NCBI RefSeq assembly: GCF_034006335.1
Contig: NZ_JAWDIQ010000003.1
Source of the DNA: Paracerasibacillus soli
Lineage (GTDB): Bacteria; Bacillota; Bacilli; Bacillales; Amphibacillaceae
Length of the DNA stretch: 64,000 bases
Strand: one strand, 5' to 3'
A program made the position numbers and the translations under genes. This document shows positions 30,539 to 39,694 of this stretch, one piece after another; position 1 is the stretch's first letter, and every line of letters starts with the position of its first letter. The notes under the pieces are model-generated. The model worked only from the letters and a program-made list of their open reading frames with translations. It was not told where the DNA came from and did not search any database.

Positions 30539-30723
30539 TAATCCACAGGATACACATAACTTGTCCACAGTATTGTGCATAAGTTTAAAAAGGTAAGTAA
30601 AATCAAGAATCTCATTTGTGGATAAAATACAGTGGAATGACACAAAAATATGTGGACAAGGTGGATAACTTTGTGTGTATCTTGCTATACAGGGATGAAA
30701 CACAAAGAATAACTTGTGGATAA
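30539..30723. promoter_or_regulatory. DnaA-box cluster between tsaD and rodA
   Basis: Two perfect boxes (TGTGGATAA at 30617-30625 and 30715-30723) and at least five single-mismatch boxes (30539-30547, 30561-30569, 30574-30582, 30651-30659, 30660-30668) lie within 185 bases. I recall that B. subtilis has a DnaA-box cluster in the gcp-ydiF interval, which is this locus. Such clusters titrate DnaA and restrain initiation. There is no AT-rich unwinding region or dnaA/dnaN gene, so this is not oriC. Confidence 0.8.
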
Positions 30724-30758
30724 CTACTTTGCTCCTCTAAAAATAGAACTTCAGAAAT

Positions 30759-31943
30759 TTGGTGATAGAAGTGACACATAAACAATCACACTTTACACGT
30801 TATGATTTAATTATTTTAATTATGTGCTTTATGGCAGTTAGTTTATTAGCGATATATAATGCCCAACAGCTCCAGCAGTATGGTGGAAGTAACTTTGTGA
30901 TGAAACAATTTGTTGGTATGCTATTGGGATCATGTTTATTGTTTTGATTCAGTTTTTTGATTTGGATCAGCTAAAAAGAGCAAGTTTATATATTTATATT
31001 GCAAGTGTTATTGTACTTATTATCTTGTTTATCAGTCCGGCTAGTATTGCTGAAGCTAAAAACGGTGCAAAAAGTTGGTTTAATCCAAAAGGCTTACCAT
31101 TATCCATTCAGCCATCTGAGTTTGCGAAAATTGGACTGATACTTTACTTGTCCACAATTATTAGTAATCATAAGGAAAAGTTTGTGGATAGTACAATTAA
31201 GTCTGATATTTTATTGTTAACGAAGATTATTGTGATTACATTAATCCCAATTGCTTTTATTGCGCAGGAACCTGACTTTGGTTCTTCCATGGTGTATGTA
31301 TTTATTGCGGGTATGTTTGTTTTTCTTTCAGGTATTAACTGGAAGATTATTGGCACATTAGTAGTGGGTGGAGTAACAGTTATTGGTGGCGCTTTGTGGA
31401 TTATTATTTCCTTTCCTGATATGTCACAGCATGTATTAGGGCTTGACCAATATCAAATTGATCGTGTGTTGAACTGGTTTGATCCAGATCATCAATCGAG
31501 TGATACATTTCAATTTGATCGATCATTGATGGCGTTAGGATCTGGACAATTATTCGGAAAAGGATTAGGACCATCGGAAGTTTATTATCCCGAGGCGCAT
31601 TCAGACTTTATCTATTCTATGATAGGGGAGAGCTTTGGTTTTGTGGGAAGTGCCCTAGTTGTCTTCCTATATTTTATATTACTGTATAGGCTTTTAACAC
31701 ACGGTAAGAAGTTATGAACATTCCATTTTTGGATCATTTATTTGTTTTGGTGTATTAAGCTTTATATTTATCCACGCTTTTCAAAATATCGGGATGATTA
31801 TCGGTATTATGCCAATCACAGGGATTCCACTATTGTTATTAAGCTATGGAGGAAGTTCTGTCATGTCGACCATGATTGGTATAGGACTCGTTTATCGCGT
31901 TGCCGTTGAAAATGCAATTCAAGATGATTATTTATTTAAATAA
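30759..31943 (+). CDS. rodA: RodA/FtsW/SpoVE-family peptidoglycan polymerase, RodA type (two frameshifts as sequenced)
   Basis: A SEDS-family membrane glycosyltransferase of about 394 residues (corrected) that polymerises lipid II during cell elongation. The start is one of TTG 30759, GTG 30762 or GTG 30771. IQPSEFAKIGLILYLS, AQEPDFGSSMVY, RVLNWFDPDHQ and QLFGKGLGPSEV mark the RodA group, and the C-terminus has GIMPITGIPLLLLSYGGSS. The frame breaks near 30943 (a base missing in a T run) and near 31713 (an extra A; corrected HGKSYEHSIFG). It is not in this interval in B. subtilis as I remember, so it appears to be inserted between the DnaA boxes and ydiF. Confidence 0.9.
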
Positions 31944-31947
31944 AAAG

Positions 31948-31988
31948 AAGTCGAGTGAACAAGTTTAATTTGTCCACTCGACTTTTTT
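31948..31988. terminator. Bidirectional terminator between rodA and ydiF
   Basis: AAGTCGAGTG pairs with CACTCGACTT, with AAAAAG on one side and TTTTTT on the other, so it can end both convergent genes. Confidence 0.85.
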
Positions 31989-32051
31989 CAATAAGAAGTT
32001 TCACATACGGTTACTATTACCTTGGTGGGAAAATATTTGATTTTCCGTTTG

Positions 32052-33986
32052 TCAAAATGCGCTAAGTTGTTCTTGGAGCATTTCCCATTCTTTCATTTTA
32101 GTATCTAACTGAAGTTTAACTTGTTCAACTTCTTTCGTTAGTGCCAGTGCTCTTTCGTGATCCTGAAATATCTCAGGTTTCGTCATATCTAATTCTAACA
32201 TCTCATGTGTCGTTTCAAGCTCTTCGATTGTTTCTTCAACCTTCATAATTTGCCGTTCAATTTTACGAATTTCACTTTGACGCCGTTTTTCTTCTTGAAA
32301 GTTTTGTTTTCGGGATTCTTGTAGGTCATTCTGAGTAGATGTTTCTTCCAGCTGTTTAAGTTCCATTTGTTCTTGTTTTTTATCCACATAATAATCATAA
32401 TCACCTAAGTAAAACTCTGTACTATCCGTGTCCATTTCGAAAATATGATCGGCTATTTTATTTATAAAATACCTATCGTGGGAAACAAAAATAATGGTCC
32501 CGGGAAAGTCAAGAAGTGCACTTTCTAAAACCTCTTTACTATCAATATCTAAGTGGTTCGTTGGTTCATCAAGAATTAATAAGTTCGCTTTTTGCATTCG
32601 TAATTTTGCAAGCGCTAATCTCGCCTTTTCACCACCACTAAGTGAATGGACAGGTTTTAAAACATCATCACCAGAGAATAAGAAATTACCTAGCATAGTT
32701 CGTATATCTTTCTCCATTACAGTAGGATACTCATCCCATAATTCCTGAAGTACCGTTTTATTAGAAGAAAGGTCAGCTAATTCTTGGTCATAGTACCCAA
32801 TTTGCACATTTGTGCCAAGTTGGATTGTCCCTTTATTTTGTGCTAATTTCCCAGTAATAACTTTTAGTAATGTTGTTTTACCGATACCATTTGGTCCTAC
32901 AATGGCGATTCTATTTCCACGCTCTACACGAAGCGATATATGCTTGAAAAGTAAAGCAGATGAATCATCATATCCAAAAGCTACATCTGTTACTTGCAAT
33001 ACATCATTACCACTTCTTTTATTAATTTCAAAGGTAAAAGTAGCGGACGCCTCATCTCCTAAAGGTCTATCCAGCACATCCATTTTTTCAAGTTGCTTTC
33101 GTCTACTTTGCGCTCTTTTCGTTGTGGAGGCACGAACAATATTTCGCTGAATAAAATCCTCCATTTTTTTTATTTCAGTTTGTTGCTTTTCGTATTCCTT
33201 TAATTCTTGTTCATATTCTTGAGCACGTAATTCAAGGTATTTTGAATACGTACCATAGTATTTTTTAATCGTGTGTCGAGAAATTTCATACACGATGTTT
33301 ACAGTTTTATCTAAGAAATAGCGATCGTGGGAAACAATAACGACTGCGCCAGGATAATTTGTTAGGTAACCTTCCAACCATGCCAATGTTTCAATGTCTA
33401 AATGGTTTGTCGGTTCATCTAAAATTAATAATTGTGGTTTGGAGAGTAAAAGTTTCCCTAATGCTAGTCGCGTTTTTTGACCACCACTTAACTCCGTGAT
33501 AGATGTGTCATCTTCATAATCTTGAAAGTGTAGCCCGTTTAATACGCTGCGGATTTCGGCTTCATATGTGTAGCCACCATTTTCATCATATGTATGTTGC
33601 AATTGATCATATGAGGCTAATAGTTTTTCATATTCTCCTTGTGATAAGTGATGTGCGTCGGCCATTTTTTGCTCAACAGCACGCAACTCTTTTTCTTGCG
33701 CAATTAAAGGTTCAAATACGTCAATCATTTCATTCCAAATTGTCTTTTCCGATTCAAGTTCCGTGTGTTGCGATAAATAACCAATTGTTAATTGTTTTGT
33801 TTGGAATATATCCCCAACATCGTAAGTTTCTTGATGAGCCATTATTTTTAATAATGTAGATTTCCCAGCACCGTTACGACCAACAATCGCAATACGATCA
33901 CGGTCTTTAATTTCTAATTTTATATTATTTAAAATTTCTTCAGCACCAAAGGATTTTGAAATCCCTGTTAGTTGCATCAGTATCAT
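32052..33986 (-). CDS. ydiF: ABC-F family ATPase YdiF
   Basis: 644 residues, soluble, with two ABC ATPase domains and no membrane segment. Domain 1: Walker A VGRNGAGKSTL, signature LSGGQKTRLALG, Walker B LLILDEPTNHLD. Domain 2: VGPNGIGKTTL, LSGGEKARLALA, LLILDEPTNHLD. The linker between them (about 240-310) is charged and includes RAQSRRKQLEKMD; a C-terminal coiled coil occupies the last 80 residues. ABC-F proteins bind the ribosomal E site and rescue or modulate stalled translation; some protect from antibiotics. Position and orientation match B. subtilis ydiF. GAGGTG lies seven bases before ATG 33986. A structured leader (34110-34310) may control it. Confidence 0.93.
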   Translation of the reverse strand: MILMQLTGISKSFGAEEILNNIKLEIKDRDRIAIVGRNGAGKSTLLKIMAHQETYDVGDIFQTKQLTIGYLSQHTELESEKTIWNEMIDVFEPLIAQEKELRAVEQKMADAHHLSQGEYEKLLASYDQLQHTYDENGGYTYEAEIRSVLNGLHFQDYEDDTSITELSGGQKTRLALGKLLLSKPQLLILDEPTNHLDIETLAWLEGYLTNYPGAVVIVSHDRYFLDKTVNIVYEISRHTIKKYYGTYSKYLELRAQEYEQELKEYEKQQTEIKKMEDFIQRNIVRASTTKRAQSRRKQLEKMDVLDRPLGDEASATFTFEINKRSGNDVLQVTDVAFGYDDSSALLFKHISLRVERGNRIAIVGPNGIGKTTLLKVITGKLAQNKGTIQLGTNVQIGYYDQELADLSSNKTVLQELWDEYPTVMEKDIRTMLGNFLFSGDDVLKPVHSLSGGEKARLALAKLRMQKANLLILDEPTNHLDIDSKEVLESALLDFPGTIIFVSHDRYFINKIADHIFEMDTDSTEFYLGDYDYYVDKKQEQMELKQLEETSTQNDLQESRKQNFQEEKRRQSEIRKIERQIMKVEETIEELETTHEMLELDMTKPEIFQDHERALALTKEVEQVKLQLDTKMKEWEMLQEQLSAF

Positions 33987-34085
33987 GATATTTCACCTCA
34001 AAAAAGCATCATTATTTATAAGGAAGTTTAAAGGGCTCAAAATATGATACCCGGTCCTTATTTATCACAGACTATATGGTTATCA

Positions 34086-34310
34086 CTTCAAGCGTGGAAG
34101 TGTCAATTAACAGAAAGTCAAAAGCCCGATTCGTTCGGGCCTAAAAGACGTAGGTTACAATGGTATTGCAACAGGAAGTTGCGAACGTAGCCTTTGTTCC
34201 CATAAGTAGGGAAAGTGCGGTTATCTATCTTTTTAAACACGCCCGATAATCATATATATATCATTATAATGGTAGTTGTCGTTAAAGTGTAGCTAAATTA
34301 AGTATTCCAC
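34086..34310 (-). promoter_or_regulatory. Structured leader with an intrinsic terminator upstream of ydiF
   Basis: On the minus strand an AGGCTAC/GTAACCT helix encloses a GCAAC/GTTGC hairpin and is followed by a terminator-like stem GCCCGA/TCGGGC (around 34129-34150) with a TTTT run. The next gene on that strand is ydiF, about 140 bases on. A perfect TATAAT at about 34268 on the minus strand could start this transcript, but its -35 is poor. Attenuated leaders are known for antibiotic-resistance ABC-F genes; here the function is inferred. Confidence 0.45.
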
Positions 34311-34319
34311 GCAATACAT

Positions 34320-34337
34320 TTGTGAATATAATCACGA
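34320..34337 (+). promoter_or_regulatory. Candidate Rex operator upstream of moaC-rex
   Basis: TTGTGA-ATATAA-TCACGA matches the Rex site TTGTGA-N6-TCACAA with one mismatch. It lies 69 bases before moaC and would let Rex, encoded second in the operon, regulate its own transcript in response to NADH. A nearby hairpin sequence (34340-34369, TATACCATTTTT with AAAAATTGGTATA) overlaps the probable -10 TATAGT. Confidence 0.6.
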
Positions 34338-34405
34338 TTTTATACCATTTTTCTGTAAAAATTGGTATAGTAGAAGAAAAGGTTCATTATCTTAGGGGTG
34401 AGAGA

Positions 34406-34912
34406 ATGACTGATTTTACACATTTTAACAAAGAAGGTCGGGCACATATGGTTGATATTAGTGAAAAGTCCGAATCGGAAAGAATTGCTGTGGCGCGCTC
34501 AAGTATTTTTGTAGCAAAAGAAATATATGAGAAGATTATTAATCTTTCAGTTGAAAAAGGGGATGTGCTTGCTGTTGCACAAATTGCAGGCATCATGGCG
34601 GCAAAAAATACTTCGCAGATTATTCCAATGTGTCATCCTTTGCAATTAAAAGGAATAAACATTACATTTGATTGGAAACTAGATGAAGCAACATATGAAT
34701 TAGAGATAATATCTACAGTTAAAACAAAAGGGCAAACAGGTGTAGAGATGGAAGCGTTAACGGCAGCATCAGCAGCTGCCTTGACAATATATGATATGTG
34801 TAAGGCAATTGATAAAGGAATGACGATTGGTCAAACTTATTTAATAGAAAAAACAGGTGGAAAATCTGGGATTACAAACGTTCGTAACGAAGAAATAAAC
34901 AAAGTCAGCTAG
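34406..34912 (+). CDS. moaC: Cyclic pyranopterin monophosphate synthase MoaC
   Basis: 168 residues from ATG 34406 behind AGGGGTGAGAG. MoaC converts the MoaA product to cyclic pyranopterin monophosphate in molybdenum cofactor synthesis. Signatures are PMCHPLQLKGI with the catalytic region, VKTKGQTGVEMEALTAASAAAL, and EKTGGKSG at the end. The open frame extends upstream to 34322, but the internal ATG has the proper ribosome binding site and family start. It is 18 bases from rex, as in B. subtilis. Confidence 0.95.
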   Translation: MTDFTHFNKEGRAHMVDISEKSESERIAVARSSIFVAKEIYEKIINLSVEKGDVLAVAQIAGIMAAKNTSQIIPMCHPLQLKGINITFDWKLDEATYELEIISTVKTKGQTGVEMEALTAASAAALTIYDMCKAIDKGMTIGQTYLIEKTGGKSGITNVRNEEINKVS

Positions 34913-34930
34913 CAGCTAGGAGGAATAATA

Positions 34931-35569
34931 ATGGAACAAAGTAAAATTCCACAAGCAACAGCAAAGAGATTACCGTTATATTACCGATTTTTAAATAATT
35001 TACAGCACCAGGGGAAAAATCGCGTTTCCTCAAAAGAGTTGAGTGAAGCAGTTAAAGTTGATTCAGCGACAATACGACGAGATTTTTCCTACTTTGGGGC
35101 TTTAGGTAAAAAAGGTTATGGATATAATGTAGAGTATTTGCTTGGGTTTTTTCGTAAAACATTAGATCAGGATGAATTAACCGAGGTTGCGTTAGTTGGA
35201 GTAGGTAATTTAGGAACTGCTTTTTTAAAATATAACTTCTTAAAAAATAATAATACGAAAATCGTAATGGCTTTTGATGCAGACGAAAGTAAAGTAGGAA
35301 TGGATTTCGGTGGAATTCCTGTTTACCATATAGATGAACTAGCGGAACACGTTGGTAATGTGAAAGTGGCTATCTTAACGATTCCAGCGACGGAGGCTGA
35401 CAATATTGCTGAGAAGTTAGTTGAACATGGCATTGAAGGGATTTTAAACTTCACACCAGCTCGTATTACGGTGCCTGATCATATTCGGGTACATCATATT
35501 GATCTCGCAGTTGAATTGCAAGCACTTGTTTATTTTCTAAAACATTACCCATTAAAAAAAGATGATTAA
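34931..35569 (+). CDS. rex: Redox-sensing transcriptional repressor Rex
   Basis: 212 residues. An N-terminal winged helix (SSKELSEAVKVDSATIRRDFSYFG in part) reads TTGTGA-N6-TCACAA operators; a Rossmann domain with VALVGVGNLGTA binds NAD(H), so DNA is released when NADH is high. AGGAGG precedes ATG 34931. A candidate Rex site lies before moaC. B. subtilis has tatAY-tatCY after rex; they are absent here. Confidence 0.96.
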   Translation: MEQSKIPQATAKRLPLYYRFLNNLQHQGKNRVSSKELSEAVKVDSATIRRDFSYFGALGKKGYGYNVEYLLGFFRKTLDQDELTEVALVGVGNLGTAFLKYNFLKNNNTKIVMAFDADESKVGMDFGGIPVYHIDELAEHVGNVKVAILTIPATEADNIAEKLVEHGIEGILNFTPARITVPDHIRVHHIDLAVELQALVYFLKHYPLKKDD

Positions 35570-35577
35570 ATAGACAT

Positions 35578-35691
35578 GGCTGGGACAAAACCAAAGTGTC
35601 AGACCCCTCCCTCAACTACTACACGCAGTATGAAACACGGAACTTTTTACTAGTTATAGTATTTGAACGAGGATGTCAGACTGTCCCAGCC
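35578..35691. repeat. GGCTGGGACA hairpin repeat, copy 1
   Basis: GGCTGGGACA at 35578-35587 pairs perfectly with TGTCCCAGCC at 35682-35691; AAAACC and GTGTCAGACCCC sit just inside the left arm and TGTCAGAC inside the right. One of four related intergenic elements in this window. It separates rex from the convergent ydiK and may work as a bidirectional terminator. Confidence 0.8.
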
Positions 35692-35888
35692 TCATTATCT
35701 TTTTTTGAAGTTTTAAAATGTAGCATCATCAATCTAATTGCTAAACCAAAATCCAGTGTAGCAATGGCTGCAATTAATAGGGTTGTAATATTCCACACGG
35801 TATCTTCTACACTTTGTATTGCAATGAATAGGAAAAAGGTTCCCATGAGAAAGTATACTATTCCTTTTGTAAGTAAAGAATTTCGCAT
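35676..35888 (-). CDS. ydiK: YdiK-like small membrane protein
   Basis: 70 residues with two hydrophobic helices (GIVYFLMGTFFLFIAIQS and NITTLLIAAIATLDFGLAI). Function unknown. Position next to ydiL and between rex and groES matches B. subtilis ydiK. GGAGG lies nine bases before the ATG and overlaps the probable end of ydiL, so the two are coupled. Its 3' end overlaps the right arm of the repeat element. Confidence 0.75.
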   Translation of the reverse strand: MRNSLLTKGIVYFLMGTFFLFIAIQSVEDTVWNITTLLIAAIATLDFGLAIRLMMLHFKTSKKDNEAGTV

Positions 35889-35894
35889 TGTTTT

Positions 35895-36591
35895 TTATCC
35901 TCCAAATAGGTGTAAAATTACTTGTGTCTTTTGTTGTATATCTTGGGAGATTAAAGTTAAAATATAAGGCGATTGCATTCATTAACATATGTACAGCAAT
36001 AGGTACAAGTATCCGTTTTGTTTTTACATATAAAAAGGCAAATACAAGTCCCATGGAACTATAGACGAGAATATGCTCTGGCTCTCCATGAATGAAACCG
36101 AACGCTAAGGCCGATAAAATTGCGGCAACAAAAAAGTTTGTTCTCTTATAAAGTGTACCGAAAATGATTTTTCTAAAAATAATCTCCTCTAAAATAGGTG
36201 CAATCAATGTTGTGATAATGATAAAGGCAGGAAATAACTTTGCAATTTCTGTAATAAAGCGTGTGTTTTCTGATTGTGTTTCGACATTGAATACATATAA
36301 TTCGATTGCGCCAGCTATACCTTGTCCTAAGAAGGCCATAAATACACCAACGATAATCCACATTATGGTAGATTCCGCGCCAGTTGCGTTTTCATCTACA
36401 CCCGCCTTCATATCGGGTTTCATCAAGAATAAAACGGCGATTAAACAAGCAATGAAAGCAAATATAGAATAGTATACTACGATTGTTGCATTTTCAAATG
36501 GAAGCCATTTAAGTAAGGGTGGGACGACGATTAAATTTGAATACTGCATAATGAAGTAGGCGATGATGACCCACCAATAACGTTTAGCCAA
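35895..36591 (-). CDS. ydiL: CPBP-family membrane protease YdiL (one frameshift as sequenced)
   Basis: An integral membrane protein with about six to eight helices. The CAAX-protease/bacteriocin-processing (CPBP, ABI) motifs are APILEEIIFRKIIFG (EExxxR), ALAFGFIHGEP (FxxxH) and PIAVHMLMNAIAL with the third His. As read, the frame runs on through ydiK without a natural end. Removing one T near 35955 gives ALYFNLISQDIQQ and a stop at 35895-35897, exactly over the ydiK ribosome binding site. I therefore give the corrected end, 231 residues. No specific substrate is known. Confidence 0.8.
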
Positions 36592-36896
36592 TGAGAAAAA
36601 CTCCTTCTTGATTTAATTTTATCTTCAATACTTTGTATGAAAACATGTATGAAGTATTTTAACATAATTAACGGTACATATCGTATATTATAACTCATTC
36701 AAAATGTATGAAGGCTTTTTAAAAAAATGTACAGGATCAAACTATCTTGTATGTATTTGCTAATTCCCTTATTCACAGTAATGCCTCGGTACAAAACTTC
36801 GCATATCTTAGGGTGCTGCCTCAGCATGGGTATAGTGAGAATAGTTGAAATTAAAAATCACATCGTACATAGGAAAACATTAAATGTGACAAGCAA
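36592..36896. other. Intergenic region between ydiL and the groE promoter
   Basis: About 300 AT-rich bases holding the divergent promoter region of ydiL; I see no gene or clear regulatory motif. Confidence 0.4.
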
Positions 36897-36927
36897 TTGA
36901 CATTTTTACATAAAAAAGAAGTACAAT
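36897..36927 (+). promoter_or_regulatory. Probable groE promoter
   Basis: TTGACA at 36897-36902 and TACAAT at 36922-36927. The spacer is 19 bases, longer than ideal, so the exact -10 is uncertain. CIRCE lies 43 bases downstream. Confidence 0.5.
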
Positions 36928-36969
36928 ACTTGCATTTTTTTTATAAATTAATTAATATATTAATTGGTG

Positions 36970-36996
36970 TTAGCACTCGCAATAGAAGAGTGCTAA
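36970..36996 (+). promoter_or_regulatory. CIRCE operator (HrcA binding site)
   Basis: A perfect TTAGCACTC-N9-GAGTGCTAA. HrcA binds here and represses groES-groEL until heat or protein stress titrates the GroEL that keeps HrcA folded. Confidence 0.97.
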
Positions 36997-37033
36997 TAAA
37001 AATATGAGGAAAAGGATTAAGGAGGTTGTCTAC

Positions 37034-37318
37034 ATGATTAAACCACTAGGAGATCGCGTTGTCATTGAACTTGTAGAACTTGAAGAAACAACAGCAAGCG
37101 GTATTGTATTACCAGATTCAGCTAAAGAAAAGCCACAAGAAGGAAAAGTTGTTGCTGTTGGATCAGGCCGTGTGACGGATAGCGGTGAAAAAGTAGCACT
37201 TGACGTGAAAGAAGGAGATCGTATTATTTTCTCCAAATATGCTGGAACTGAAGTGAAATATCAAGGCACTGAATACTTAATTCTTCGTGAAGACGATATT
37301 TTAGCTATTGTAGACTAA
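37034..37318 (+). CDS. groES: Co-chaperonin GroES
   Basis: 94 residues from ATG 37034 behind AAGGAGG. The seven-subunit lid of the GroEL cage. KPLGDRVVIELVE at the start, the mobile loop TASGIVLPDSAKEKPQEG, and GDRIIFSKYAGTEVK are all typical. Under CIRCE with groEL. Confidence 0.97.
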   Translation: MIKPLGDRVVIELVELEETTASGIVLPDSAKEKPQEGKVVAVGSGRVTDSGEKVALDVKEGDRIIFSKYAGTEVKYQGTEYLILREDDILAIVD

Positions 37319-37417
37319 TTTTTTAATATGTATTCAAAAACGGATGTAAATAGAACGTTTTGAATATCTACTTAAAGAATATGATTATGTTGTACTGAAA
37401 ATAAGGAGGTCATTCAC

Positions 37418-39051
37418 ATGGCAAAGGAAATTAAATTTTCAGAAGGCGCACGTCGTTCATTAATGCGCGGTGTAGATAAATTAGCAGATGCTGTAAAAGT
37501 AACGTTAGGACCAAAAGGGCGTAACGTTGTTTTAGATAAAAAGTTTGGTTCACCTTTAATCACAAACGATGGTGTAACAATTGCAAAGGAAATTGAATTT
37601 GAAGATCGCTTTGAAAATATGGGAGCACAATTAGTATCTGAAGTTGCATCAAAGACTAATGATGTTGCTGGTGATGGTACGACAACTGCAACTGTGTTAG
37701 CACAAGCACTTATTCACGAAGGTTTGAAAAACGTTACAGCTGGCGCAAACCCTGTAGGCGTACGTCGTGGTATTGAAAAAGCTGTTGATTCAGCTGTTCA
37801 AGGCTTACGTGACATTTCAAAACAAATTGAAGGAAAAGAATCAATTGCACAGGTTGCAACAGTATCTTCTGATGATGCTGAAGTAGGTAACTTAATCGCT
37901 GAAGCAATGGAACGTGTTGGTAACGACGGTGTAATTACAATCGAAGAGTCAAAAGGATTCACAACAGAATTAGAAGTTGTAGAAGGAATGCAATTTGACC
38001 GCGGTTATGCTTCACCATATATGGTAACTGACCAAGATAAAATGGAAGCTATTTTAGAAGATCCATATATTTTAATTACAGATAAGAAAATTAGTAATAT
38101 CCAAGAAGTATTACCTGTACTTGAACAAGTAGTGCAACAAGGTAAGCCACTTCTTCTAATTGCAGAAGATGTTGAAGGTGAAGCGTTAGCTACATTGGTA
38201 GTAAACAAACTTCGCGGTACATTTAATGCAGTAGCAGTAAAAGCACCTGGATTTGGTGATCGTCGTAAAGCAATGCTTGAAGACATCGGTATTTTAACAG
38301 GTGGAGAAGTAATTACTGAAGAATTAGGTTTAGATCTTAAAGGTGCTACAATTGAACAACTAGGCCGCGCTTCTAAAGTTGTTGTTACAAAAGAACATAC
38401 AACTATTGTAGAAGGTGCTGGTAACCCTGAAGCTATTACTTCACGTGTAGCACAGATCCGTGCACAAGCAGAAGAAACAACTTCAGACTTTGATAAGGAA
38501 AAATTACAAGAGCGCTTGGCTAAACTAGCTGGTGGCGTTGCAGTAATTAAAGTTGGAGCAGCTACTGAAACAGAGTTAAAAGAGCGTAAACTACGTATTG
38601 AAGATGCGCTAAACGCAACTCGTGCAGCAGTAGAAGAAGGTATCGTTTCTGGTGGAGGTACAGCTTTAGTAAACGTATTTAGCAATGTAGCAAAACTAGA
38701 AGAAACACTTGAAGGTGACGAAGCAACTGGTGCAAGAATTGTCCTACGTGCACTAGAAGAGCCAGTACGTCAAATCGCGTTTAACGCAGGTTTAGAAGGA
38801 TCTGTTATCGTGGATCACTTGAAGAAGAAGACGTAGGTGTCGGCTTTAACGCTGCTACTGGCGAATGGGTAAACATGATTGATACTGGAATTGTAGACCC
38901 TACAAAAGTAACACGTTCCGCTCTACAAAACGCAGCATCTGTAGCGGCTATGTTTTTAACTACAGAAGCAGTTGTTGCAGACATCCCTGAAGAAGAACCA
39001 GCAGGAATGCCTGATATGGGTGGCATGGGCGGCATGCCGGGAATGATGTAA
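37418..39051 (+). CDS. groEL: Chaperonin GroEL (one frameshift as sequenced)
   Basis: The essential ATP-driven folding chamber. Corrected length 544 residues, exactly typical. TLGPKGRNVVLDKKFG, NDVAGDGTTTATVL and VEEGIVSGGGTAL are intact. In the GAAGAAGAAG tract near 38823-38831 one base is missing, so HLKKEDVGVGFNAATGEW is split; the rest continues in another frame to the Gly-Met tail (GGMGGMPGMM) and stop at 39051. A real frameshift would remove part of the equatorial domain and should be lethal, so this is strong evidence for sequencing error. Confidence 0.97.
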
Positions 39052-39075
39052 TTCCAACCTAATAAATGTTGATAT

Positions 39076-39110
39076 GACGGAGTTTGCTGAGTGCAAACTC
39101 CGTCTTTTTT
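39076..39110 (+). terminator. groESL terminator
   Basis: GACGGAGTTTGC (39076-39087) pairs perfectly with GCAAACTCCGTC and is followed by TTTTTT. Confidence 0.93.
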
Positions 39111-39206
39111 GTAAAAATGTTACGGAAATGTCACGCATTATGCAAAAACAATCATAAACTGTTTGCTGTGAGAGTAGTCAATGAAAATTAAAAATCTATC
39201 TATATC

Positions 39207-39250
39207 GGCTCTTGTTCTCAATTTAACAGAACGAAGGCCGTTTTTTTTTA
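39207..39250 (+). terminator. Second hairpin with T9 tail after groESL
   Basis: CGGCTCTTGTTCT and AGAACGAAGGCCG form an imperfect stem with several G-U pairs, followed by nine T. It may end a lost gene or back up the groESL terminator. Confidence 0.6.
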
Positions 39251-39386
39251 CGTGCTATCTATTCTTAGACCTTTTGTCATGGTTGAATATCAGACAAAAG
39301 CATTATTTTACTTCACACATATTGTTTTGAAAATTTCGTATGATAATATAGTAGACAATTGTGATGATAGAAAGGCTGGGAAGTAT

Positions 39387-39473
39387 GTGGCTACGAATGA
39401 ATCAGAGGATGGTAGACAACGTAATCGACGGGTGGAAATAATATTACAGTATGAAGCGCCAGATAATGAATAA
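39387..39473 (+). pseudogene. C-terminal remnant of a MotB/OmpA-like peptidoglycan-binding protein
   Basis: The last 29 codons read GKYVATNESEDGRQRNRRVE and a short tail. This is the end of an OmpA-like domain, whose NRRVE arginines hold peptidoglycan. Upstream the similarity stops at once and no start codon or ribosome binding site is present. It looks like the stump of a deleted motB-type gene. Confidence 0.65.
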
Positions 39474-39694
39474 ATTATCAATCATGTGAATTTCCCAAAA
39501 AATAATTTATTTATCATCAAGCAAACTAAACAGGTTAACTCATAGCGTAGGGGTAACATAATTTTCTAGGTAGTTGTAATCATTTTTCTGAAATAGTCTC
39601 CTCATTATATGAATATTACGTATAATAAGGAAGAGAAATGCTTTGGAATGATCTTGCTTCATTTCATATTAAACAAGAACAGGGGGATAACGTA

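Noticed and set aside
30539..30723. Replication origin
   Set aside because: DnaA boxes alone; no dnaA or dnaN gene, no AT-rich unwinding element, and the locus matches the known non-origin cluster at gcp-ydiF.
37418..39051. groEL as a pseudogene
   Set aside because: The only fault is one base in a GAA repeat, all the rest is conserved, and the gene is essential.
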